A stretch of DNA of 52,135 nucleotides, from positions 1 to 52,135 of the forward strand of contig CAZMNY010000053.1 of the NCBI GenBank assembly GCA_964567745.1. The letters are read 5' to 3'. The notes beneath the pieces were generated by a model. That model was given only the letters and a program-made list of their open reading frames with translations, had not been told where the DNA came from and made no database searches. This document shows, one piece after another, positions 25,166 through 33,636 of the stretch. The stretch is from CAZMNY01 sp964567745. GTDB taxonomy: Bacteria > Planctomycetota > Planctomycetia > Pirellulales > Pirellulaceae. Made by a program: the position numbers and the translations under genes. Numbering within the stretch: the stretch's first letter is position 1; each line of letters begins with the position of its first letter.

Positions 25166-26047
25166 GTGGGGCAAGACAAGAAGAGTCGGCGGGGTTTCCT
25201 CAAGGAAACGGCGGCCGCCCTGCCTATCATTTCTGCAGCGGGCGCGACGGCTCGCGCCGATCAACTCAATTCGGAAGACGCCGAATCTCCCGCCGCCGAA
25301 TCTCCCGCCGCCGAATCTCCCGCCGCCGATGGACCGTTTCAGCCGGAAGCGTATTGGCGCGACCGATTGAAAGCGCTTGAGGATGGCAAGCGATACGGTT
25401 GGTTCGTCGATTCACGGCGATGCATCGGCTGCCACGCCTGCGAAGTGAGTCGCAAGTCGGAGAACGATGTTCCGCTGGGCAACTACATTCACCAAACATT
25501 CTATGAAGACGTCGGCGAGTACCCCAAGGTGGCTCGACTGTTCATGCCGATGTCATGTCAGCATTGTGAGGATGCGCCTTGCATCAAGGCTTGCCCTTGC
25601 GGCGCGCTCCAGAAAGAATCGGGCGGCACAGTCGCTGTTGATTACAACATCTGTTGCGGCGCGGGAACATGTGTCGAAGTTTGTCCTTACGGCGCGGTCT
25701 ATCTCGACCCGGTGGCGAAGCAAGCGATCAAGTGCCACAACTGCTACCACCGAGTTGAGTTGGAGATGGAGCCTGCATGCGTAGCGACCTGCCCAGCGGA
25801 AGCGCTCTACTTCGGCGACTTGAACGACGACGATGCGAAGATCAGTGTGGCGATGAAGGAAGCCGAAACGGCTGCCGGCAGTTTGACCCAGCTGCGTGAG
25901 GAAAAGAAAACGAAGCCGCGAGTTTGGTTTGCTGGCGAAGCGCCCTCGAAGATCGAACACAAGGTGCCTGTCGAAGGCGAGTCGTTCGGCCCCGAGGCAT
26001 ACAGCATTTTCAATTGGAAGACACAGCCTGGCCATAACGCGGAATGA
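25166..26047 (+). CDS. Tat-exported four-cluster ferredoxin-type electron-transfer subunit
   Basis: This 293-residue protein starts with GTG behind GAGGTGGGA and has a twin-arginine signal (KSRRGFLKETAAALP). A three-copy ESPAA linker follows, then the DmsB/NrfC/NarH fold. Group I is CIGCHACEVSRK (C86, C89, C92) with Arg96 where the fourth Cys belongs. Group II is complete (C131, C134, C139, C143). Group III is CCGAGTCVEVCP with Ala166 in place of the second Cys. Group IV is complete (C190, C193, C205, C209). Such subunits carry electrons between a molybdopterin enzyme and a membrane partner. The partner gene follows 7 bases later but is broken, and no NrfD/PsrC gene is present. Confidence 0.9.
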   Translation: MGQDKKSRRGFLKETAAALPIISAAGATARADQLNSEDAESPAAESPAAESPAADGPFQPEAYWRDRLKALEDGKRYGWFVDSRRCIGCHACEVSRKSENDVPLGNYIHQTFYEDVGEYPKVARLFMPMSCQHCEDAPCIKACPCGALQKESGGTVAVDYNICCGAGTCVEVCPYGAVYLDPVAKQAIKCHNCYHRVELEMEPACVATCPAEALYFGDLNDDDAKISVAMKEAETAAGSLTQLREEKKTKPRVWFAGEAPSKIEHKVPVEGESFGPEAYSIFNWKTQPGHNAE

Positions 26048-26054
26048 ATCGAAC

Positions 26055-27193
26055 GTGAGTGACAACAATGGGACGAATCGGCGCAAGTTTCTGCAGTTCG
26101 GGCTTGTCGCAGGCGCTGCCCGCGCGGCTGGGCTGAGTGGTTGCCGACGGCCGCCGCTCTCCAATCTCAATGCGCCGCGCGAGCCAAACTCAGACGCGCC
26201 GTCGCGAGCCGCAGTCGATCTCGAAAAATGGCGGCGGATCAAAGGCAAGCCTTATGAGCTGGGCAAGTTCGGCTCGATGCCCGGCGTTTGCAAACTGCCT
26301 GGGCTCCAAGCAAAACGCAACTGGCCCGATGGCGACAAATGCAAAGACGTCCAAGTCGTCCCCGGCATGTGTCAGCTTTGCAGCACGGTCTGCGGCATCC
26401 TGGGCTACGTCAAGGATGGCCGAGTTATCAAGATTGAAGGCAATCCGAAGGATCCCAACAGTCGCGGGCATCTTTGCGCTCGGGGCCACGCGGGCTTGAA
26501 TCACCTCTATCATCCCGAACGCTTGCTCTATCCTCTCAAACGCGTTGGCGCGAGAGGTGAAGGGAAGTGGAAGCGGATTTCGTGGGACGAAGCGCTAGAC
26601 GAAATCGCCGAGAAACTCAAAGCGGTGCGCGAAAGCGGGCATCCCGAGAATTCGCTTTTCATCATGGACGCTAGCGAAGTAAGGACGCGCTCAAACGATT
26701 TCTCGATGCCTTTGGTACGAAGACACAGTTGAGCCACCGACCGCTCTGTTCGGGCAATCGACGCGCAGCAAACTTGACTTACCTTTGGGAAAGCGACTGG
26801 GATCTCAACGACGCCGAAAACTCAAAGTACATACTCAACTTTGGCTCCAACGCCGTTGAAGCTCATCAAGGCCACGTGCCGTTTGCTCAACGGATTCAAA
26901 ACGGCCGGTTCAACAATGGCGCGAAGCTAATCACGTTCGACGTGCGTCTCTCCAACACGGCGGGAGCAAGCGACGAGTGGTTTGCTCCTTTCCCCGGCAC
27001 TGATGGAGGCATCGCGTTGGCAATGTGCCAAACCATCATGGCGGAAGAACTCTACGACGCTCAGTTTCTCGCGACTTGGACCAACGTCTCGGTCGACGAG
27101 CGGGTGGCAGTGGAAACCGGCGCAACGACAGCTTATGGTGGGGGAGTTCACATCAGCGACGCTGGAAATTTTCTTAGGTGGATGATCACGTGA
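26055..27193 (+). pseudogene. Molybdopterin oxidoreductase catalytic subunit, frameshifted and truncated
   Basis: The frame starts with GTG at 26055 and a Tat signal (NRRKFLQFGLVAGAARAAGL) ending in a lipobox-like LSGC. An intact N-terminal [4Fe-4S] motif follows (MCQLCSTVCGILGY, then HLCARGHAGLNH), then the start of the molybdenum domain (WDEALDEIAEKLK). Near 26680 the frame breaks: SLFIMDASEV stops matching, and the neighbouring frame continues with DALKRFLDAFGTKTQL and a recognisable second domain (YILNFGSNAVEAH, FDVRLSNTAGASDEW). After FLATWTNVSVDER the similarity ends and the frame closes at 27193, overlapping the next start as GTGA. Several hundred residues, including the C-terminal cofactor domain, are missing. 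Confidence 0.85.
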
Positions 27194-29676
27194 AAAGAAT
27201 CCTCATTGGGTTGAGTTTCTTGTTGGCTGGGTCCGTCGTCGCCCTGTTGGCGGGAGTCGACGTCGCGTGCGCGGCGGAGCGGAAGATTGAATTCAATCGC
27301 GACGTGCGGCCGATTCTCTCGGATCGATGTTTTCAGTGCCATGGTCCAGGCGAAGACGATCGGCAGGGTGACTTGCGGCTGGACAAATCTGATGGCGACG
27401 ACGGCGCCTACCGAAAGCTCGACGAAGCCCAGGCCGTCAAACCAGGCTCGCCCGCCGGCAGTTCGCTTTGGCTTCGCATCACGTCGACCGACGAAGATGA
27501 AGTGATGCCGCCCATCGATTCGAGGAAGAAGCCGCTGACGGAAAACGAAAAGTCGATCATCAAACAGTGGATTGAAGAGGGTGCCGAATACGCCGACTTT
27601 TGGGCGTTCGTGCCCCCACGTCGCTCGAAGCTCCCTGATACGAAGCACGCGCGATGGCGCAATTCGCCCATCGATCGAATCGTCATACACCGACTCGAGT
27701 CGGAAGGATTGACGCCGAAGGCGAAAGCCGATCGTCGCACGCTCATCCGTCGACTGAGCCTCGATTTGACCGGCCTCCCGCCGACTCGCCAAGAGATTCG
27801 CGAGTGTCTCGCGGATGATGCACCCGACGCGTACGAGCGACTCGTCGATCGCTTGCTCAAGAAGCCTCAGTACGGCGAACACATGACCAAGTATTGGTTG
27901 GATCTGGTTCGATTCGCCGACACCAATGGAGTGCACCACGACCACTACCGTGAGATGACGCCCTATCGCGATTGGGTGATTCGGGCCTTCAATCAGAACC
28001 TGCCGTACGACAATTTCGTCAGGTATCAGCTCGCCGGCGATCTCTACAAAGAGCCGACTCAGGATCAGTTGATCGCGTCGGGATTCAACCGGCTGCATTT
28101 GATCATCGATCGCGGCACGGCTCTGCCCGAAGAGAGTCACATGCGAAACGTTATCGATCGAGTCACCGCGGTGGGGACTGCGTTCTTGGGGATCACGGTG
28201 CAGTGCGTCGTCTGCCACGACCACAAGTATGATCCGATGACGATGAAGGACTTTTATCAGCTATACGCCTTCTTCAATAACCTCGACGGCGCGCCGGAAA
28301 CCGGAGGTCGCCGAGGCACGGATTTTCAACGTGGTCTTCAGCCGCCCTATGTCAGTTTGGCGAGCAAGTCACAGATGGAAAGCCTTGCTGCATTCGCCAA
28401 GCAAATCTCCGAACAGAAGAATATCGTCTCACAGCTCGAAAAACGTAACAAGCAGATCGCTAAGCCGGCGGAAGGCGAGCCGGATGATCGTAAAGCGAAA
28501 ACGAAATTACTGAACAAAGAACTGAAAGAAGCGAAACAAGTTATGGCGAGGGTTGAGGCGGAGCGGAAGGCGCTCGATGCTTCGATCCCAGTCGCGATGG
28601 TGATGAAGGAGCGCGCCGATCCCCGTCCGGCTCATATCTTGATTCGAGGTGCCTACGACAATCTCGGCGATGAAGTCCAACGCGACTCGCCGGCGTTCTT
28701 ACCGCCGATAAAGAAAACCGAGGGCGCCAAGTCGAGAATGGATTTGGCCGAGTGGTTTGTTTCGAAGGAGAATCCATTGACAGCCCGAGTAGCGGTCAAC
28801 CGATTCTGGCAACAGCTGTTTGGAGTCGGCATCGTCAAAACATCGGAAGACTTTGGCGCTCAAGGTGATTGGCCCAGTCATCCTGAATTGCTCGATCACC
28901 TTGCAGTCTCTTTGACCGAGTCGAACTGGGACGTCAAAGCGCTCATGAAGCAAATTGTGATGTCGGAGACATACCAGCAAGCTTCGCACGCGACGGCGGA
29001 AGAGTTTGAGAAAGACCAGGAGAATCGGCTTCTAGCTCGCGGCCCCCGTTTTCGTCTGGACGCCGAGATGATCCGGGATCAGATGCTGTCCACCAGCGGG
29101 CTATTGAATGCAGAATTGTACGGCAAGAGCGTCAAGCCGCCTCAGCCGGCAGGATTGTGGACGTCGGTCAGCATGCCGAGCTCGTACCCGCGAGAGTACA
29201 AATCGGACACGGGCGACAAGATCTATCGACGCAGCGTTTATACGTTTTGGAAGCGTGGCATGCCGCCTCCGCAAATGACCATTCTCAACGCGCCGTCGCG
29301 CGAAGCTTGTATCGCACGGCGAGAACGAACCAACACGCCTCTGCAGGCGCTGTTGCTGATGAACGAGCCGAACTACCTTTTCGCAGCTCGTCATCTCGCT
29401 CGAAAGACTGTCGCCGATCGTTCGCTCAGTCCAGCTGGCCGTCTCAATGCTGTCTACGAGACAATCACGTCGAAGATGCCGGACGAAGGCGAATCCAAAC
29501 TGTTCTTACAACTGGCCAAGGAACTGGAGTCGATCTACGGCGGCAATCCAACGTTGGCGAACAAACTGTGTGAAGGTGTTGAACTGACCGAGTCCGAGTC
29601 GCGAGCGGAATTGGCCGCATGGACGATGCTAGTCAGCACGATCTACAATCTCGACATCACGAAAACGCGAGACTAA
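27190..29676 (+). CDS. Planctomycete cytochrome c-like DUF1549/DUF1553 protein
   Basis: The GTG at 27190 follows AGGTGGAT and gives 828 residues with a signal peptide (LIGLSFLLAGSVVALLAGV). The N-terminal cytochrome domain has a single haem motif, DRCFQCHGPGEDD, with the PILSD opening typical of PSCyt1. DUF1549 follows (LTGLPPTRQEI to CVVCHDHKYDPM, including a second CxxCH), then a coiled coil (SQLEKRNKQIAKPAEG region), then DUF1553 (FVSKENPLTARVAVNRFWQQ to RERTNTPLQALLLMNEPNY). These proteins are encoded next to DUF1501 genes in planctomycetes, as here. A periplasmic redox role is likely from the haem motifs but not proven. It abuts the broken molybdopterin gene. Confidence 0.92.
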   Translation: MKRILIGLSFLLAGSVVALLAGVDVACAAERKIEFNRDVRPILSDRCFQCHGPGEDDRQGDLRLDKSDGDDGAYRKLDEAQAVKPGSPAGSSLWLRITSTDEDEVMPPIDSRKKPLTENEKSIIKQWIEEGAEYADFWAFVPPRRSKLPDTKHARWRNSPIDRIVIHRLESEGLTPKAKADRRTLIRRLSLDLTGLPPTRQEIRECLADDAPDAYERLVDRLLKKPQYGEHMTKYWLDLVRFADTNGVHHDHYREMTPYRDWVIRAFNQNLPYDNFVRYQLAGDLYKEPTQDQLIASGFNRLHLIIDRGTALPEESHMRNVIDRVTAVGTAFLGITVQCVVCHDHKYDPMTMKDFYQLYAFFNNLDGAPETGGRRGTDFQRGLQPPYVSLASKSQMESLAAFAKQISEQKNIVSQLEKRNKQIAKPAEGEPDDRKAKTKLLNKELKEAKQVMARVEAERKALDASIPVAMVMKERADPRPAHILIRGAYDNLGDEVQRDSPAFLPPIKKTEGAKSRMDLAEWFVSKENPLTARVAVNRFWQQLFGVGIVKTSEDFGAQGDWPSHPELLDHLAVSLTESNWDVKALMKQIVMSETYQQASHATAEEFEKDQENRLLARGPRFRLDAEMIRDQMLSTSGLLNAELYGKSVKPPQPAGLWTSVSMPSSYPREYKSDTGDKIYRRSVYTFWKRGMPPPQMTILNAPSREACIARRERTNTPLQALLLMNEPNYLFAARHLARKTVADRSLSPAGRLNAVYETITSKMPDEGESKLFLQLAKELESIYGGNPTLANKLCEGVELTESESRAELAAWTMLVSTIYNLDITKTRD

Positions 29677-29682
29677 CCAACG

Positions 29683-31122
29683 ATGTTCAATCTCATCGAT
29701 CAACACAATCGTCTACAAGCTCGGCGGAAGTTCCTGAAGTCCTCCGCGATGGGGCTTGGAGCGACAGCTCTGGCGTCGCTCTTGCCTCAGAATCGCTCAG
29801 CTCAGGCGGCTGGCGACAAGAAGCCGGCGGCCAAGCACGTCATCTTTCTGTTCATGGCCGGCGCGCCAAGTCAGATCGATACTTTCGACTACAAACCGCA
29901 GCTGGCCAAGCTCTTCAAGCAACCGTTGCCGGAAAGCGTCAGTATGGGGCAGCGAGTGACCGCGATGACGAAAGGCAAAACGCAGCTGGTCGCGCCGTCG
30001 ATGTTCAAGTTCAACAAGCAGGGCGAAAGCGGCATTTGGATGTGCGAGCTCTTCCCGCATCTTTCCAAAATGGCGGACGATCTTTGCATCATCAATTCGA
30101 TGAACACCAAGGCGATCAATCACGATCCGGCGAAGACCTTCGTTTGCACCGGCGCCGAGATTCCCGGTAAGCCGAGCATGGGCGCCTGGTTGAGTTACGG
30201 TTTGGGTTCGATGAATCGCGAACTTCCGGATTTTGTCGTGCTCACGTCGGCATTCTGGACTGGCGGCACGCGCAATGTTCAGGCTCTTTACAGCCGCTTG
30301 TGGGGCAGCGGTTTCCTGCCCTCGAAACACCAAGGTGCCGCGTTTCAAACGGCCGGCGATCCCGTGCTATTCCTTTCGAATCCCGACGGCGTTGATAGCC
30401 AAGTCCGTCGCCGCATGCTCGATACTCTAAGCAAGCTGAACAAGAAGCACTTCGACGAGATCGGAGACCCGGAGATTCAAACCACGATCGCCCAACAGGA
30501 AATGGCGTTTCGAATGCAGTCGTCTGTGCCGGAGTTGACTGATATCTCGGGTGAACCGGAACACGTCTTGGACATGTATGGCCCCGAGGTGAAGAAGAGC
30601 GGATCATTCGCCCGCAACTGCCTACTGGCTCGGCGAATGATTCAGCGCGGCGTGCGTTTTACTCAGATTTTTCATCGCGGCTGGGACCATCACACGATTC
30701 TTCCCAAGCAGATGCGAGGTCAGTGTTACGACGTCGATCAACCTTCCGCCGCCTTGCTGAAAGACCTGAAGCAGCATGGCTTGTTGGACGATACGATCGT
30801 CGTCTTCGCCGGCGAGTTCGGCCGTACGGTTTATTGCCAAGGCAAGCTCGAACGAGACGATTACGGTCGCGATCATCATCCCCGCTGTTTCTCGGCCTGG
30901 ATGGCGGGCGGCGGCGTCAAAGGCGGGCAAATGTACGGCGAAACCGATGACTTCAGCTACAACGTCGTGAGAGATCCCGTTCCTGTTCGCGATCTACACG
31001 CGACCATCCTTCACCAGTTGGGAATCGATCACAAGAGGCTGAGCTTCCCGTTCCAGGGACTCGACCAACGACTGACCGGCGTCTTGCCGACTCAAGTTAT
31101 CAAGCCAATCATCGGCGGATAA
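29683..31122 (+). CDS. DUF1501 family protein, Tat-exported
   Basis: This 479-residue protein begins with a twin-arginine-type leader (QARRKFLKSSAMGLGATALA) and has the DUF1501 hallmarks: IFLFMAGAPSQIDTFDYKP, NHDPAKTFVCTG, GVRFTQIFHRGWDHH, VVFAGEFGRT and the final DLHATILHQLGIDH. The fold is related to alkaline phosphatase/sulfatase enzymes (the FAGEFGRT and DHHPRCFS segments carry likely metal ligands). It starts six bases after the DUF1549/1553 gene, the usual pairing, so the two probably act together in the periplasm. Substrate unknown. Confidence 0.93.
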   Translation: MFNLIDQHNRLQARRKFLKSSAMGLGATALASLLPQNRSAQAAGDKKPAAKHVIFLFMAGAPSQIDTFDYKPQLAKLFKQPLPESVSMGQRVTAMTKGKTQLVAPSMFKFNKQGESGIWMCELFPHLSKMADDLCIINSMNTKAINHDPAKTFVCTGAEIPGKPSMGAWLSYGLGSMNRELPDFVVLTSAFWTGGTRNVQALYSRLWGSGFLPSKHQGAAFQTAGDPVLFLSNPDGVDSQVRRRMLDTLSKLNKKHFDEIGDPEIQTTIAQQEMAFRMQSSVPELTDISGEPEHVLDMYGPEVKKSGSFARNCLLARRMIQRGVRFTQIFHRGWDHHTILPKQMRGQCYDVDQPSAALLKDLKQHGLLDDTIVVFAGEFGRTVYCQGKLERDDYGRDHHPRCFSAWMAGGGVKGGQMYGETDDFSYNVVRDPVPVRDLHATILHQLGIDHKRLSFPFQGLDQRLTGVLPTQVIKPIIGG

Positions 31123-31133
31123 AAACACCAAAC

Positions 31134-31200
31134 TCGTTTAACCCGCTGCCGCAGGCAAGGCCGTTCAGTTTTGCGTGCCACGGTGGCGGGCAAAGCCCCC
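31134..31200. repeat. Dispersed intergenic repeat, copy 2, with extension
   Basis: 31134-31163 matches 21070-21099 at 27 of 30 positions. It continues here into CAGTTTTGCGTGCCACGGTGGCGGGCAAAGCCCCCC, which contains GGGCAAAGCCC-type self-complementarity. It lies 12 bases after the DUF1501 stop codon. Confidence 0.7.
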
Positions 31201-31316
31201 CACGAGATTGCCTCGTACCGGTGAATCAGGTTCATGGACGACAGGTCTGACATCAGTATGGCGCAGCGGCCAAAATAGATGAAGTAAACCGGCGCAGGCA
31301 GTCGGAATGAGCGCTC

Positions 31317-32663
31317 TTGCTCGACAACTGCATCGATAGAATTCGGCAATCGGCACGCCGCCGCATTGAGAAACTGTTCGATGCCCAGAGCAAGGAGCGA
31401 CGCGAGATGGACGAGACAAAGATCGCGGTCATGGTTCGAGATCGAGACGGATTACGCAACGCGGGATCGTTCGATTCGGCGTTTGTCATGAAACTGGTTG
31501 GATCGTTATCGGCTAATCCGACAACCTTGTACGAACTCGAACGGGCCTGCGAGCGGTACCATTTCGAGCCGAAGCTGAGCGAGCTTGATTGGAACGATGG
31601 TCCAGCTGATGCGGCGGGCGACCTATGGGTCTTGGTTGACCTGTCGCATAAGTGCGTTGTTGGGGGCCCTGCGATGATGTTGCCTGAGATTGGCCGATTC
31701 GAGGAGACGCGTGACGATGGATCATCGCAGATGATTTGGGTCAACCTGCCGTATGGTTGGGGCACCGACAATGTCGACGAGCTAGCCGAAGCCCTGGACT
31801 CGCTTCCTGAACTGCGGGAGCCGCTCGACGCTCGAGCGATTCTCTATGGACTCCCATTCGCGGCCGATATTGCTCAGCGGACTCTTGCTTTCAGGACTAA
31901 TGAATCCCTGCCCGATCGCTTTGTCCAGAGCAACATCTACCGCAGCGAAGTATCGCCAACGGATGAGGACCGCGAGTTGGCCAATCGTTGGTACGAATTG
32001 ACTGCTCAAATCCATGCAGATTGGCTGACGACGGAGCGAGACGATCTGGGCGGTTTGTCGCCAAGGCCGTTTCTGCATCAGGATCGCGAATGGGTTGAAA
32101 GCGAATTGCAGAATCGAGCCTCCCAATGGAGCAGGCAGGGTTCGGCGCCGCCCGCTCTAGACAAAGACACCTGGGCGTATTGCTATGGGCCTCTTGGCGT
32201 GCACGAAGTGGTCGTCTATTTTGAATTTTGCCGTCATGCGATCGAAGAGGCCTGGCGGCAAATATTTGTCAAATACGTTGTCGATGAACAGGAATTGGCG
32301 GAGGCGATTTATCAACGTACGCAAGAGTGGCTACAGGACGAGATTGCGATTGACGGCCGTGGGCCGGCGCCCAATGTGATAATTGAAAGCGAGCGTCGAC
32401 TGTTGCCGCTAGTCGAGGACGGACCGCTTTTCGACGACTGTGAGAATTGCCGCGTGATGTCGGAAAGTCCGACGCCCACGTTCACGTGGTTTGACGGCCA
32501 CAACCTGGATCTCGACGGCAATTTCGTCTTCTCGTTGTGCAAAGATCAGAAAGAATGGGACTTCGGTCCCGGTCAATACTTCGTGGAAGATGAAGGCCAA
32601 CAGGACCTCGACGCCGATTCGCAAGTCGAGTGCGATTCGGCTTCCGGCAGAACCCCGGATTGA
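31317..32663 (+). CDS. Unrecognised soluble protein (448 aa, TTG start)
   Basis: The frame opens right after a TGA at 31308. A TTG at 31317 gives 448 residues; an ATG at 31407 with AGGAG upstream gives 418. The extra segment (DNCIDRIRQSARRRIEKLF) looks like a genuine basic helix, so I keep the longer form with doubt. The product is acidic, rich in Trp and Asp, and has no signal peptide or membrane helix. A small CENC pair and a Trp-rich C-terminal segment (TFTWFDGHNLDLDGNFVFS) are notable. I recognise no family. Confidence 0.6.
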   Translation: MLDNCIDRIRQSARRRIEKLFDAQSKERREMDETKIAVMVRDRDGLRNAGSFDSAFVMKLVGSLSANPTTLYELERACERYHFEPKLSELDWNDGPADAAGDLWVLVDLSHKCVVGGPAMMLPEIGRFEETRDDGSSQMIWVNLPYGWGTDNVDELAEALDSLPELREPLDARAILYGLPFAADIAQRTLAFRTNESLPDRFVQSNIYRSEVSPTDEDRELANRWYELTAQIHADWLTTERDDLGGLSPRPFLHQDREWVESELQNRASQWSRQGSAPPALDKDTWAYCYGPLGVHEVVVYFEFCRHAIEEAWRQIFVKYVVDEQELAEAIYQRTQEWLQDEIAIDGRGPAPNVIIESERRLLPLVEDGPLFDDCENCRVMSESPTPTFTWFDGHNLDLDGNFVFSLCKDQKEWDFGPGQYFVEDEGQQDLDADSQVECDSASGRTPD

Positions 32664-32722
32664 TCCGCGGAATCGGACGACCGCGTTGCTTGCAACATCT
32701 GGCGGGGATAACCAAAAGGCAA

Positions 32723-33391
32723 TTAGGTCGAATACAGATCTCGGATCTTTGGCCGCAACAGGTAGATCGACGAGCCGCCGTAGAAAAAGAGCTTGATGAG
32801 CAGCCAGATCGCTTGGACCACGATCCCGATAATGAGCGACATCCGAGCGATGCTGGCACCAAGGGCTGGGCCTGCTTGGTTACCCAGTTGCGCTTCCATC
32901 ATGCGCGTCATATGAGTTTCCATGATGGGCATGATTTTGATTTGAGTGATGACGAGCATGATCATCGAGCCGACTTCATAAACCGTGAGGAGCAGAAAGC
33001 AAGTCAGTAGGATCTTGCGGATTTTTTCGGTTTAGCGCCAGGGCAAGAATGATGCCGGCGAGGATCAAGATGCAGAGTGCGAATTGGCTAAAGGTAAGCA
33101 GGAGATTGGGGATAAAGAACGGCCGAGCCGCCTCAAGCAGTGCGGCGTTCATCTCGTCCTGGATTTCCTTCAATTCGGCGTTCCCATGCTGCCAAAAGCT
33201 TCCTGCATTTCCGCCGCGTAGAACAGGTTTATCATTTTAAACCCGCTTGCGATGAGCCCCAGGCACGAAAGGCCAATTGCGAGAACACAAATCACGATCA
33301 GCCCAACCGGTCGGCGCGCGTCTTGCCGTTCTCCATACGAATTTGCGGCGCGGGCGTCCAGGAACTGGTTGGGCGATTGCGGGTCGGTCAT
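32723..33391 (-). pseudogene. Four-helix membrane protein broken by two frameshifts
   Basis: Three consecutive minus-strand frames form one sensible protein of about 220 residues. The first (from ATG 33391) has a helix VGLIVICVLAIGLSCLGLIA and runs to AFGSMG. One missing G near 33175 would restore continuation into NAELKEIQDEMNAALLEAA and a second helix (FALCILILAGIILALAL). One extra A in a six-A run near 33022 must be removed to continue into KIRKILLTCFLLLTVYEV, a third helix, and a fourth (MSLIIGIVVQAIWLLIKLFF). Both indels are in homopolymers, so sequencing error is as likely as a true pseudogene. No family recognised. It lies downstream of the RND pump genes on the same strand. Confidence 0.7.
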
Positions 33392-33595
33392 GGATTGCTG
33401 GTCGCAGTGGCTGCGTTACTGGGTTCGTCATCGGGCAAGCGTCTCATGCTTGTTGCACCAGGTGAAATGCCACATCACCAATGTAGCAGCTGGGCGTCGC
33501 GTGGCTAACGAGTGGCGAGGCTCGATGTTGCCGAAAAACGAGACGATGCAAGTGCGTCGTAGCACAGGATAGTCCGAATCGGACAATCAGCGTTG

Positions 33596-33633
33596 CTCAA
33601 AACGCTTGAGGGCGTTGGGCAATCTGAACGCCC
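33596..33633 (-). terminator. Inverted repeats after the RND pump gene
   Basis: Just past the pump stop codon, GGGCGTT (33610-33616) pairs with AACGCCC (33627-33633). Directly beyond it CTCAA-AACGC-TTGAG forms a second small stem. No proper T-run follows on the minus strand, so termination activity is uncertain. Confidence 0.4.
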
Positions 33634-33636
33634 GTC

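Noticed and set aside
26640..26740. Selenocysteine in the molybdopterin enzyme, as in formate dehydrogenase
   Set aside because: The break is a change of frame, not an in-frame TGA, and the C-terminal part is missing.
27148..28224. 358-codon minus-strand ORF
   Set aside because: It is antisense to the DUF1549/1553 gene, with no recognisable domain.
33000..33180. Programmed frameshifting in the four-helix membrane gene
   Set aside because: Two shifts of opposite sign in simple homopolymers without slippery heptamers or a pseudoknot are better explained by indels.
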